Shown: positions 44,924-55,023, counted from the first letter of the stretch. The stretch: 64,000 nt of DNA from Buxus sempervirens (GCA_947561395.2 OX387183.1:11459402-11523401); one strand, 5' to 3'. The notes: a model not told the origin generated them from the sequence alone. Made by a program: numbers and translations.

Positions 44924-45880
44924 ATGCCTAGAAAAAAGTCTCTTGGTACAAAAAACTCCAACAAAAAACCTCGTCTTGATGATTCTTTGTTTGTAGATAA
45001 AAAAGCAGGGAAAAATTATGAGGATTACTTTTGTGATAGGACAGTCATCATTGAGAGAGAAGTTAAATTTGGATCTCTTCCTGATGAGATCACTTACTGT
45101 TTTAAGGATAGGGGTTGGGATCCCATGTTTGGGAATTTTATTCTTCCATCTATAGAGCTGATTAAAGAATTCATCACTAACATCCATGATGTTGACTATG
45201 AAAAGTTTGAATTCTCTACTTTTCTTAGAGGCACCCCCTTTCGTGTAGGTCCTAATGTTATTGCCTCTGTTTTTGGGCTTCCTCGGGTCCCTAATCCTCA
45301 ATATCCTTATCATCCTATTACTCCTGACTTTCAAAATGAAGTTATTGATACTCTTCTATATCTGGGAAGAGGTAATTGGGTATATAGAGGTGGAGCTTTA
45401 GGAGTCCACAGATTTACGGCTGAAACAATTGTTATTTTTCGTATCCAAAGTCATAATTTGTTTCCCGTAGCTCACAAATCTTCTGTACCCTTTGATAAGT
45501 GCTTGTTTTTGTATGATTTGAAGAAGCATCACTCCATTGATCTGCCCTCTGTCATCTGTTCAAAAATCTTAGATGTATTTTTCAACTCCAAGAAGACTTA
45601 TGGTCTTCCCTACGGGTGTTTGATTGCCTGTTTAGTTCGTGCCCTCAACATTGCTTTTCCTCAATTGGAATTGTGTAAGGCTTCCAATCCTATCTCCGAA
45701 TCCACTCTTAAACAAAGCCGTGCTCATCTGTCTTCCACTCCGGCTCCTGATCCGGATGATCCTGCTGAGGCTCAGCCTCCAACTTCTTTGCATGAGGAAC
45801 TCTTGTCCCTCAAAGAGCAAAATTCCCAGATTCTGTCTTATTTGCAGAAGCATCATGCAGATACGGTTCTTCGTTTTTAG
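44924..45880 (+). CDS. Extra ORF of the Copia element, plant-transposon-protein-like
   Basis: An ORF of 318 aa lies between the RNase H region and the 3' LTR of the Copia element, in the sense orientation. It begins with a basic stretch (MPRKKSLGTKNSNKKPR, a possible nuclear-localisation signal). It continues with RDRGWDPMFGNF- and GTPFRVGPNVIASVFGLPRV-type sequence, resembling the 'putative plant transposon protein' domain family found in many plant repeats. SIRE-lineage elements often carry an additional ORF at this place. The role is unknown. The reading frame looks whole, though its host element is broken. Confidence 0.65.
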   Translation: MPRKKSLGTKNSNKKPRLDDSLFVDKKAGKNYEDYFCDRTVIIEREVKFGSLPDEITYCFKDRGWDPMFGNFILPSIELIKEFITNIHDVDYEKFEFSTFLRGTPFRVGPNVIASVFGLPRVPNPQYPYHPITPDFQNEVIDTLLYLGRGNWVYRGGALGVHRFTAETIVIFRIQSHNLFPVAHKSSVPFDKCLFLYDLKKHHSIDLPSVICSKILDVFFNSKKTYGLPYGCLIACLVRALNIAFPQLELCKASNPISESTLKQSRAHLSSTPAPDPDDPAEAQPPTSLHEELLSLKEQNSQILSYLQKHHADTVLRF

Positions 45881-46555
45881 CGGCTTGAGCTTCAACAATC
45901 TAATTTTCAAACATCATTTGGGAAGCTTGAATCTACTCTTGAGGGTTATTTTCATCAAGAGGATGATGAAGACGAAGATGAAGCGCCTGCTACTACGGCT
46001 TCGGGTTTGAGTGGAGGTGGTGGCAGTGGAGAGGGTGATGGTGCTGGGCCATCTCATTCGTGATGTGATACCCTTTGTCTAGTTGTGACAAAAAGGGGGT
46101 GAAGTCATATTACTTTTTGAATGATAAGTTTGTTGATATTTTGTTTGGATGTACTGAAAATGGATGGACCATGGAAGTATTGTTTTGTTTTGTTCTTCAT
46201 GAATGTATCTTTTGTTGAATACTTTGGTTGGTTGTTCATGAATGTTCAAATGTAATTATCTTAAGTGAATGAATGAGAAATTAGTAGTTTGATAATTTTT
46301 GAGCTCATTCTCTTATTTTTTTGGCCAGTTATTCTTTTTGTTTGGTTGTTTCTATTACCCTTTGCTTTTCACTTGGTATTTTCAATTCTTTTGATTTTTC
46401 AAGAACAGGTGAATTTGTATGGGTTTAATAGGTTTAGGGGGAGGTCATATCAAATTTTATTTTGGTTATTTTCATGTTCTAGTTGTTGCTTGGTGGTTCA
46501 CAACAATTAGAATATGTCTTGTTGATTTTGTCACGGAATAGCAAAAGGGGGAATT

Positions 46556-47707
46556 CGTAAGGAATATTTTGTATTGGCTTTATTCCATGTCAAAAAGGTT
46601 GTATTTATAGTAGTCAAAGTATTTGGGTTAGGTTATAAGTGTTGCGGTTCAGAAGGGGTTAAAGTCGGAGTCAAATTGATGAAGTTACGACCAACGTTCG
46701 ATGAACGTTCTCTGGCTGTTCGAACGATCAAGTTCTGCAGAGAAACCCGAGAGCAGCGTTCGCCTCACGTTCGCTAGCAGTTCAAACGATCATGCTACAC
46801 AGAGAAACTTGAGAGCAGCATTTGACTCACATTCGCTGACCGTTCGACCGTTGGTGTTCTACAGAAAAACCCGAGACTAGCGTTCGATCAACGTTCGCTG
46901 GTCGTTTGAACGATCATGTTCTGCAGAGAAACCCGAGAGCAGTGTTTGCCTTACGTTCTCTGGCCGTTCAAACGAGAAGTGAAAAAGTGAGTTTTTGTAT
47001 TGAACGTTCGAGCCGCGTTTGCTGAGCATTGGAACGTTCATTAAGAAACTTCAGTTTTAGAATTCCGATCTTTTCTGATTTATTTCCTTTTCCGTTTCTA
47101 CCTTCTCCTAATCTATGTAAGGAGTGTTTAGTTGATTGTTAGGGTAACCCAAGACGTTTTAGAAACCCTAAATCGTGTGTGAAAGCAAGAGTTCCTTCTT
47201 CTCTTCCTTCTCCTTGTTTGAACCATCAAAACCATCTTTCATCTTCCTTTTCTACCTTGGAGTTCCGTGTTGAAGAGTTTGCTCGTAGGAGTTCCTGCGG
47301 TTTCTGAGCGAGTTCGTTTGGCGCTTCACTAAGAAGATATTCAGAGTTCTGAATCGTTGCAAGGTTACAATCTTCAGATACTTACATTGTGAGTCAGAGT
47401 CTGTATTGGGTCGTCTGAACCACTATTGTAAGTCTTCTTTTTATAGTGATTTTCAAAGGTGGAACCTTATTGCCCGGAGGGTTTTTCTCTTTGAGAGTTC
47501 TCTTAGAGTTTTCCCTTCGTCACCAAAATTGCTTGTGTTGTTTATTATCTTATTTGCAATTTTTTGTGATTGATTGTTAATTGCTCAAGACTTGTGTATG
47601 CCTATTAATTAAGAACTTGTTTTTAATTAGTAGAAATTTTATTCCGCAAATCGGTTTCACCTATTCACCCTTCTCTAGGTGTTGTAGAGTCTAAACTGTG
47701 TTTTTCA
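46556..47707 (+). repeat. 3' LTR of the Copia element
   Basis: 1152 bp, homologous end to end with the 5' LTR, ending GTTTTTCA and followed by the TATTT duplication. Its internal array of units of about 60 bp is kept (about 46720-46985). Confidence 0.88.
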
Positions 47708-47712
47708 TATTT

Positions 47713-49140
47713 CTTTAATTTTTATTCATGCAGTAATTTTAGGTGTAAGCAACATTTCAGCAGATCTAGAGTATTAGAAACTAGTGTTCAATATTCCATG
47801 ACAGGCTGGAAGCATTTTTTGATTTGTCTATCTGGGATAGGGGATGTTAAAAATTGTAAATTAGGTCACATTCAGCAAACATGGATTGTAATGTTGAACT
47901 GTAACCCATGGGTTGGATGTGGTGATGTAAAGGTCCATTGGGATGTGGTGTTACTGTCTTTTTTGTTCTCTTCTCTTGGGCTTCATTCTCTGTAGTTGAC
48001 CTTGTACATTATTTACCCCACTTTTTTATAATAGAACTCTTCAAAAAAAGAAAAAAATTGTTGGACCGTAAGCTGGTGTAGTCCCACCAAATCTGGGTTC
48101 TAGGAGCGAGAAGTGGACTAGCAAGAGTCCTCACCTTCATTTTCATGTAAAGTGGCTGCATGCAGACTCAAACCTTCATTTTCTTCCTGACAGATTGAGG
48201 TTTTTATCATTGCACCAAGTGATGAACCTGAAATTGGACTTAAATGCATTTTATCTTCTATAGTTGGTATCAGTTGCTTATTGTATTGAAATATTTCTGA
48301 TTGTTTGTTGACTTTGTTTTGTCCACATGCATATAAATGAAGTTTAATTACTTGATCCAGATTCTGTTCCACACTAAGTTTGGAATTTATATTGATCGAG
48401 TTTTTTGTATTATGGGACCCCTTTCAAAAGACACAAGTATATACCACAATCAAAAGACACAAGTATATACTGCATGCTAGAGCGCTTGAGTTATGTAATG
48501 ATAACTATTTCTGTATGCTATCTACAAAATTGAAATAATGTTTCATGGAGTTTACTTGCCTGAAATTGATTATAGGATTCATATTAGAGAATTTGATGCT
48601 AGGATCAGCCCATTCCACTGTGTGTCAAAATCAAGTTCTAGGCAGCTATTACAGATGGGTTCTTTGCTGCAAAGTTGTTCCATAGATTTCTGGGAAATCC
48701 TTCTTCTTCTTGTTATTTTCATTTTTCTCATGTTTCATGTCTCAATTTTTTTTGGCAGAAATTTATTTTAAGTTTTATCAAGCAACTAATTAAAGTATAT
48801 TTTGTCTTTTGTGTTTATTTTGTAGGCTTTTAGCTTTAGCAATACAAGTGCGGAGGAGCTCTTGGCGAGAGAACAAACAGTGATATTTGTGTAAATGACA
48901 ATTAGAATGTATATGCATAGTTCAAAGACATTGAAATTTGTTTAATTGTGTACTTCGAGTTTATAATTTTGAGAGATTTTAATTTCTTTTAGGTTGAAAA
49001 CAAGTAATTTGAATGTTTCGTGTGATTTTCCTAATAAAATTATATCTTTGGATGTTTTAACCTTCTTAAGTTATGCTTCACAATTCTCTTTTTATTGCAA
49101 ATCAGGTTAGATTGTAATTACCAAAAAAAAAAGGGATTAT
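47713..49140. other. CACTA 2 3' region after the Copia insertion
   Basis: Continuation of the CACTA 2 tail. No gene recognised. Short open frames (for example 47798-47995 and the minus-strand 48118-48372) lack homology to known families. CACAATCAAAAGACACAAGTATATAC-like words form a short tandem duplication near 48430-48470. Confidence 0.4.
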
Positions 49141-49340
49141 TTGGACACAGTACTTTGTATTTTTAGCGGCAGCCTTATTCCGTCGCAAATTTAATGTCAT
49201 CAAAATTGCAAATTTTTAGTGGCAACTTTCGCGACAGTTGCCTTCTGTCACCAAAAGTTTTTCAGTAACTATTAGCAGTGGCCTTACTTTGTCGCGAATT
49301 CAAATGTCTTCGTCGCAAATTCAAATGTGAACTTAAAAAC
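49141..49340. repeat. CACTA 2 subterminal repeats, inner block
   Basis: Contains repeated GTGGCAACTTTCGCGACAGT-, TTAGCGGCAGCC- and CCGTCGCAAATT-type motifs. The same vocabulary appears in the terminal block 50345-50525 and at the left end near 26550-26610, so this looks like part of the right subterminal array, separated from the rest by about 1 kb. Confidence 0.6.
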
Positions 49341-49489
49341 AGAAATAATTGAGTGTATGGTGTTTGAATATGGAGCATAAGAGGGAGTATTATATACGTG
49401 GTAATGTCTCTATTTGAATGTTGAACTATGAATAGTTTTTGATGTCTAGAACTGTCTGTCTACATCTCACCAGTTTTTGTTTTTGTTTT

Positions 49490-49552
<63 letters not shown>

Positions 49553-50173
49553 GGGGTTGTGGGTTTGTCTCCCTCGAGAATTTGTTATTTTTTGCCAGGA
49601 CTTATCCGGTATGCCATCTAGTCCATCTCTTTGGTCCTGGAAAGGATCATGCTGTAGTTTTTTTTTAATGTTTACTCACTAACAACTTTTAACGTCCAAA
49701 ATCACTTATGCTCATAATTTACTAATTGTACTCAAAATTCAAAATGAAGGCTTCTTTTCATAGGTTATTGTTCAAGCAAGATGGAAAGCGAGCAACTTGG
49801 GAATACCCCTTTGCTGTTGCAGGCATTAATGTATCATTTATGTTGATTCAGATGTTGGATTTGTATTCAGGTTTGTAATTAGAAATAATGAGATTTATAT
49901 TGGTTCTTGCTGTGTGGCTATTTAGGGTGGTAAGGGCTTTTACATTTCACCATAAATGAATTTCTGGAAATATTGATTTCTGAAAAAAAAGATACCCATT
50001 TTATAAATAGAATAGAAGCTTTAGATGAAGGATTTGTTTCTCTGGAAATATTGGTAGAATTATATATATATAGTCTGACATTTTTCTCTTTAACACATCT
50101 CTCTCATGGGTAGCATGTAAACTTATTTTTCCTCGTTTTATTACTCATCAAAAGTAAGATAGAGAAAAAAAAA
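49341..50173. other. Spacer with (TC)n microsatellite
   Basis: Separates two blocks of subterminal repeats. A pure TC dinucleotide run of about 56 bases lies at 49492-49547. The rest is AT-rich with no gene. ORFs across the TC run are Leu/Ser artefacts. Confidence 0.6.
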
Positions 50174-50342
50174 CACGTAAAAAGTCACTTTATAACAGCA
50201 TATTCCAAAGTGTCGCTATAACATAATGCAACACCACTTAAAACGGCACTTTATCAAAATGCCGTTATATGTTATAACGGCATTTTTCTATATTATAAGG
50301 GCACTTTTGAAGTGCCACAATAAAAAGACTTTTTTTGTAGTG
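50174..50342. repeat. Nested small CACTA-like MITE, about 169 bp
   Basis: Right end GACTTTTTTTGTAGTG at 50342; left end CACGTAAAAAGTCAC at 50174. The inner sequence is a chain of inverted AACGGCACTTT/AAAGTGCCGTT and AACGGCATTTT words. It lies inside the right subterminal region of CACTA 2, so a second, tiny CACTA-derived element is likely. Flanking 3-mers (AAA left, CAA right) do not match exactly. Confidence 0.55.
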
Positions 50343-50542
50343 CAAGCTTTCGCGACAACAATGGTTGCCGCTGAAACTCTTAATATTAGTGGCAACTGTC
50401 GCTTATGTTACAGCAAATAGTATTCTCAATGGCCTTTTTTGCAACGACCACTGGTTGCCGTAAAATCTTTTTGACGGCGGCTCATTTATTATTGGTGGCA
50501 ACATTAGGATGCCGCAAAAAATTGCATTTTCTTATACTGCAT

Positions 50543-51162
50543 TGCCGTTGTACCAGTAGATCTTTCAACAAGAGAGTTTAGGCGATATGATCTCCAAGTT
50601 CATCGTGTCGATGGAAAGTAGCATTAGACATCGTCTATAAATCTGTAATGCAAACAGTCTGAAGGCATATAACAAGTGAACTGATGTAGGCCCCAGCAAA
50701 ATAAATTTTTGATAGGCTCACATCATCTCTTTTGTTCTATATGCGCTGTGCATGGTGTGCTTTTCAGACGATCGTCAGTGTGCTTTTCAGACGATCGTCA
50801 GTTACAGATCATCCTCTAGAAAAGGCCAAATCTCGGATCATTGCATTAGAACTGAATTTTAATTATTTTCAAAAGGCATCAGTAAAAGTTAATTTCCATC
50901 GAACCTGCATCATGTTGGCGTATCTCTACAGGAGACCAGGACAAACACAAGTTAACACAAGCATTAATCATTAAGATGCTAAACACAAACACAGCATTAT
51001 ACGAAGGACAAATGTCCGAACAGAAACTGAACACAATGTCTGGAAAAATCGAAATTGCTAAAAAGTATCAAACCATCAAAACAACTAATTAGCACAGCGG
51101 AGGACTCCATGACACAGTAGAACACTTTGGGTCTGGTTTGGGTCCAGAACATTGAAGATCTG
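50543..51162. other. 3' flank of BAHD gene 2, no gene
   Basis: Non-coding. TTTTCAGACGATCGTCAGTG is present twice in tandem near 50761-50800. The segment next to 51162 should hold the 3' UTR of the minus-strand BAHD gene. Confidence 0.5.
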
Positions 51163-52500
51163 TTAAACAATGATGCCATCAACACTGGGATTGAAGGAAG
51201 CAAATGCAAGGAGGTCCTTATCAACTTCCAGATCCGCCATGGTTCGCTCATCCAAGGTCACCCATGCTTCTATTCCATCGCCATCTCTGGTGTCCATCAG
51301 AACAACAATATTGTTCAATCCCATGACTACTTCATTCAAATAACCTACCCATGCAGGCTTTCCCCACCCAAAATCAGCTTCATATAAGGGGAACCTACAA
51401 AAACTGGTGAAACAGAAGGAATTCAGTTCCTCTTCAGAATAGATTTGCTCTAACTTTTTCATTTCCTCATGGAATAACAACATCCACTCGTCGCCCTGCA
51501 ATGGTCTTAAACATTCCCCGTCAATTTCTCTAAAAGCTTCTCTCAGCTGAAGCACCAAGTCAGCCAACTCGCTCTCGCTCTCATTCCTCGATGACACAGT
51601 CGTGGACCAGCTCATGTTTCCGATTGTGTTTCCTGGTAATGGCGGAACCAGCCTCTTCCGCATATCAATGGAATGTCTCGCCAGGAAAAAAGGCCTTCTC
51701 GAACAAGATTTTGCTCTGTAAGAAGCCAAGATACATTGCCAGATGAGCGACGACACCACTTCAACCCGGGTGGGCTGCTTCACAGTACTTGATGAAATGT
51801 TCTTGGTCACCTTCGCCTTGAGCGTAGCTATGCTCGAGCCAGTAAACACAAACCTTGCTTTCCGTGTAGTGATCAGCTCCGCTTCAGATGACTCAATTTT
51901 TGCAGTCGGCAACATTAGTGCGGATAAATCCCTTGATGGGTACAAAGAATCTTGCAAGAAATTGGGAGATACAGCTTCGCCAGAGCCGCGAGTGATCGAG
52001 GCCCAATCCTTAACAAATTCTGTCAAGGATGATGCGTCAATGATCTTGTGTAGAAAGCACATACCGATTGCTAGCCCTCCGCAATCAAAGTTGCTCACTT
52101 GAACAGCTAATTGAACTACGTGGTGATCTAGTTCAGCGGTCACAGAATCATATGGAAGGAAGCGATTGAGTAGCTCAATGTCAGGTTTCTCTAAAAACTT
52201 GGAGAGCTCGCAGTTGAAATGGGCTTCTTTATAATCAGCTCCCTCGTCATTGCAGTCGATATTGCAGAAGCCATCTTTAAATCTTCCAGCAAATGGGTAG
52301 TATCGGGACAAGGTCTCCGATAGAGACTTCTTAAGCTGATCAGATCCTCGGTGGCTGCTTATGGAAGGGAAAATGAAAACGAAAGATGTATAAGTTGGGG
52401 GAACGAGCTGGTCAAGAAGGGAGAGTTTAAAGTTTCTAAGATGAGGGGGAGTCGGGGATGATGGTTTGATGGTCTCCCGTGAGATGATTTCAACCTCCAT
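51163..52500 (-). CDS. BAHD acyltransferase 2 (vinorine-synthase-like), 445 aa
   Basis: Paralogue of the gene at 21806-23134, same strand, single exon, intact. Role as for the family: transfer of an acyl group from acyl-CoA to a specialised metabolite, probably cytosolic. HxxxD is HKIID at residues 151-155; DFGWG is at 376-380 (EADFGWGKPAWVG). The start chosen is MEVEIISRETIKPSS at 52500, which lines up with the paralogue. The frame is open for 81 more codons upstream to 52743, but that extension has no homology and the TATA box lies inside it. Compared with gene 1 it has changes around residues 38-55 and 190-215, so substrate preference may differ (inference). The substrate is unknown. Confidence 0.93.
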   Translation of the reverse strand: MEVEIISRETIKPSSPTPPHLRNFKLSLLDQLVPPTYTSFVFIFPSISSHRGSDQLKKSLSETLSRYYPFAGRFKDGFCNIDCNDEGADYKEAHFNCELSKFLEKPDIELLNRFLPYDSVTAELDHHVVQLAVQVSNFDCGGLAIGMCFLHKIIDASSLTEFVKDWASITRGSGEAVSPNFLQDSLYPSRDLSALMLPTAKIESSEAELITTRKARFVFTGSSIATLKAKVTKNISSSTVKQPTRVEVVSSLIWQCILASYRAKSCSRRPFFLARHSIDMRKRLVPPLPGNTIGNMSWSTTVSSRNESESELADLVLQLREAFREIDGECLRPLQGDEWMLLFHEEMKKLEQIYSEEELNSFCFTSFCRFPLYEADFGWGKPAWVGYLNEVVMGLNNIVVLMDTRDGDGIEAWVTLDERTMADLEVDKDLLAFASFNPSVDGIIV

Positions 52501-52535
52501 CTTCTTCACTTTTCTTCCAAAAGGCACCACTTTCA

Positions 52536-52546
52536 GTTTATATAGG
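52536..52546 (-). promoter_or_regulatory. TATA box of BAHD gene 2
   Basis: Minus strand CCTATATAAAC, a consensus plant TATA box, 36 bp before the chosen start codon. Transcription would begin only shortly upstream of the ATG, giving a very short leader, which also argues against the longer upstream start. Confidence 0.6.
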
Positions 52547-52829
52547 AAAGCAACTAAGTGGGAATGGGCAGTAAGGTTGAAATTGTTTGGACTAGCAGAT
52601 GAAGCGGCTAATGGACATTGAATTTGTTTGGACCAGCAGGTCAAACTTTGAATGGAAATTTCAACAATTTGTTTTCCCTCTAAACTGGTTTGAACTAGAT
52701 CAGACCCGTAAAAAATTGTGAAAAAAGGATATGAATTAACCACAAAACCAGATGAAAGCGGGTTGATCTGATTCCCCTATTTTTAAATTAGACTAGCAGG
52801 TGAGATTTTTAAACCAATTGGACTTGCAG
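52547..52829. other. Upstream region of BAHD gene 2
   Basis: Presumed promoter DNA. GGACTAGCAG / GGACCAGCAGGT-type words recur (near 52588, 52630 and 52790). No gene. Confidence 0.45.
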
Positions 52830-53075
52830 TTGAGAATGATTTTCTCGTAGTTTGCAATTATTTCTTCCAATCATATATCTATTAATATATATTAAAGTAA
52901 ACATGGACAGGCTGACGTGGCAGCCTCGGGTATCCGAACCTCTAATCCTTCCTTGAGAATTATTTTCTCGTAGTTTGCAATTATTTCTTCCAATCATATA
53001 TCTATTACTATATATTAAAGTAAACAAGGTCGGGCTGATATGGCAGCCTCAAGTATCCGAACCTCTAATCTTTCC
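52830..53075. repeat. Tandem duplication (about 123 bp) over the Helitron 5' end
   Basis: Two copies starting at about 52831 and 52954. Both read TTGAGAAT.ATTTTCTCGTAG, TTGCAATTATTTCTTCCAAT, then TCTATTA.TATATATTAAAG, TAAACA and GGCAGCCTC. Each copy therefore carries some pre-insertion flank plus the Helitron 5' terminus. The minus-strand ORF across it is a repeat artefact. Confidence 0.8.
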
Positions 53076-54723
53076 TCTCCCTCTCTTTTTGGGCTTTTAT
53101 CCTTTTGGTGGGGTAGGTGGCATGTAGAGAAAATTATAAATTTTTAAATAAAAAATTTTAGGATTTTAATCCTTTTAAATATAAAGATCACGTTCCATAT
53201 TTTGCTCCATATTTTAAGTTTTTAAATCAAAAGTTTGAGGGATTTTATCCTTTTAAAAATTTTATAGTTTTTATCCTTTTAAATATGAAGATGATGTTCC
53301 ATATTTTAAGTTTTTAAATCAAAAGTTTTAGGGATCATATCCTTCTAAAAATTTTAGGGCTTTTATCCTTTTAAATATGAAGATGGCATTCCATATTTTA
53401 AGTTTTTAAATCAAAAGTTTTATATTTTATCCTTTTAGGGTCCGTTTAAAAATTTAATCTTTTTTAAAATTTTAGGGCTTTTATCCTTTTAAATTAAATA
53501 TGAAGATGACGTTCCATATTTTAAGTTTTTAAATCAAAAGTTTTAGGGATTTTATCCTTTTAAAATTTTAGGGTTTTTATCCTTTTAAATATGAAGATAA
53601 AGTTCCATATTTTGCTCCATTTTAAGTTTTTAAATCAAAATTTTTACAGATTTTATTCCTTTTTAAAATTTAGTGTCTTAGACTTTTAAATATGAAGATG
53701 ACGTTCCATATTGCTCCATATTTTAAGTTTAAACGTTTTAAAGATTTTATCCTTTTAAAAATAAAAAATTTTCAAGATTTTATCCTTTTAAAACGTGGAC
53801 ATCCTCTTCTTTCTCCCAATGGCCCTTTTAGGCCCCACATCAAAATAATTTATTTAAAATAAAAATTTTTATAAAATACATATATTACTTCCACGTGGAC
53901 ATGATCCCTTTCTCCAATGTTATCTTTAACTAAATTAAAATTATATGATCAATCCTTATCTTTTTAGATTCCTAAAAACTCATAACTATCAATAACTAAG
54001 ACCACATTCTCTCTCCTCCACGTGGACATCTCTTTTTTTTCTCCAATGGCCCCACATTAAAATAGTTTATTCCTATTAACAAAGCATCACTTTATATGAC
54101 TTTATAAAGTCGTTCATTGAAGACTTTATCCAATGACCCTTTTCTCCACGTCAATGTCTTTCATTGAAGACTTTATATGATTAAGTCATTCGCACGTGAT
54201 AAATTTATGGGCAATTGGTTTTAGTGATTTTATTAAAATATTATCCAGATTAAGTCACCTAATTCTTTGTAATTTGAAAGCAGTGATACTTTTTAAAATA
54301 ATTGAGAATCAGTATCATTTTACTAAGTACAATGGATGTCTTCCAAAAATTCCCTCATTATTATCTTTTAATCAGGTTAAGAAGTGAGGGTATTTTTATA
54401 AAAATTCCTCCATTAAGAGTAAAATGATATCATTCTCAATTATTATAAAAATATCACTGCTTTCCAATTACCAAGTTGAACATGGGTTATTTTAAAAAGC
54501 ATCACTAAAAACCAATTTGGAAATGAATTTTCCAAAATAGATGATATTTTTATTAATTGGAAGATAATATTAAATAAAAATATAGGAATAAGTTTAGGAT
54601 AATTAAAGCTTATAGCAATAACAATAAATTTAAAAATTTAATAGTAAAAGCCATTATAAATTAGTTAAAAATATTTATTTAAAAAAAACGGTACCCGTGC
54701 TTAGCACGGGGTAAAACAACTAG
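52878..54723 (+). mobile_element. Non-autonomous Helitron
   Basis: The 5' end TCTATTAATATATATTAAAG follows an A (a second copy starts at 53001) and resembles the 5' ends of plant Helitrons. The 3' end has the hairpin CCCGTGCTTAGCACGGG at about 54694-54710, followed 10 bases on by CTAG (54720-54723), the diagnostic Helitron terminus. The base after CTAG is A rather than the usual T. No Rep/helicase ORF is present. The interior holds an array of units of about 100 bp (53130-53790). Confidence 0.75.
53130..53790. repeat. Helitron internal tandem array, about 100 bp unit
   Basis: Six or seven imperfect copies, each with ATTTTATCCTTTTAAATATG, AAGATGACGTTCCATATTTT, AAGTTTTTAAATCAAAAGTT and a TTAGGG-like step. 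Units vary in length because of internal deletions. AT-rich and non-coding. Confidence 0.75.
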
Positions 54724-55023
54724 ATTTTTAATATTAAAGCAAAAGACCACTTAAAAACTTGGATACTGTTATACATATTTCAAAGGCATTTTTATGCTTT
54801 GAATTTTTTTAAAATAATAAGTGTTACGTATTACTATCAAGTCATAGAATTACATATATAAATTTATTTTGGAAATTTATTCCATTTAGGATGTGTTTGT
54901 TTCACCGGAAAATTGAGAAAAAAAAATGTTTTCCTGGAAATTCAAGTTTTCTTATTGTTTGTTTCAGTAGAAAAATAAATGTGAAGGAAAATATATTCCA
55001 CCACAAGTAAAAATTAGAGGAAA

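Larger units (their letters stand above)
37001..47707 (+). mobile_element. Copia LTR retrotransposon, 10.7 kb, SIRE-like, two LTRs, broken
   Basis: 5' LTR 37001-38150 and 3' LTR 46556-47707, with TATTT duplicated on both sides (36996-37000 and 47708-47712). The PBS follows at about 38152 (GTATCGGAGTGGGC, a variant of the initiator-Met type) and a purine tract (AAAAGGGGGAA) precedes the 3' LTR. Parts in Copia order: gag with a CCHC knuckle (about 38.2-39.6 kb), protease (WYLDSACSRH), GAG-pre-integrase and integrase (about 40.1-41.3 kb), reverse transcriptase and RNase H (about 41.5-43.1 kb), then an extra ORF (44.9-45.9 kb). The long LTRs, overall length and 3' extra ORF suggest the SIRE/Maximus lineage. 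The coding region is broken in several places. The LTRs differ by about 7% over their first 300 bp by eye and less beyond, suggesting an age of a few million years. Confidence 0.9.
26503..50539 (+). mobile_element. CACTA (En/Spm) element 2, 24 kb including two nested insertions
   Basis: Left end CACTACAAAAAAAAAAGGG at 26503. Right end ...TTTTCTTATACTG at 50539, a diverged complement of CACTA-type ends. CAT flanks both ends (26500-26502 and 50540-50542). Subterminal GCGGCAAC/GTTGCC-type repeats occur at 26520-26610, 49160-49330 and 50345-50525. A degraded plus-strand transposase lies at 30441-35188. Solo LTR B and a Copia element are inserted inside. Removing them leaves about 11.5 kb, a usual size for an autonomous-derived plant CACTA element. 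It lies between the two BAHD genes. Confidence 0.75.

Noticed and set aside
45632-46010. ORFs on both strands overlapping the end of the Copia extra ORF
   Set aside because: Shadow frames without family resemblance.
49439-49668. Leu/Ser-repeat ORFs
   Set aside because: Translation of the (TC)n microsatellite.
50342-50345. TTTTTTGTAGTG at 50342 as the right end of CACTA 2
   Set aside because: The flanking bases (CAA) do not match CAT at the left end, and subterminal repeats continue to 50539, where CAT follows; 50342 fits a nested small element better.
52501-52743. 81-codon upstream extension of BAHD gene 2
   Set aside because: No homology to BAHD N-termini, it contains the TATA box, and the paralogue starts at the Met corresponding to 52500.
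52809-53027. Minus-strand ORF with an internal protein repeat
   Set aside because: The repeat simply translates the 123-bp tandem duplication at the Helitron 5' end.
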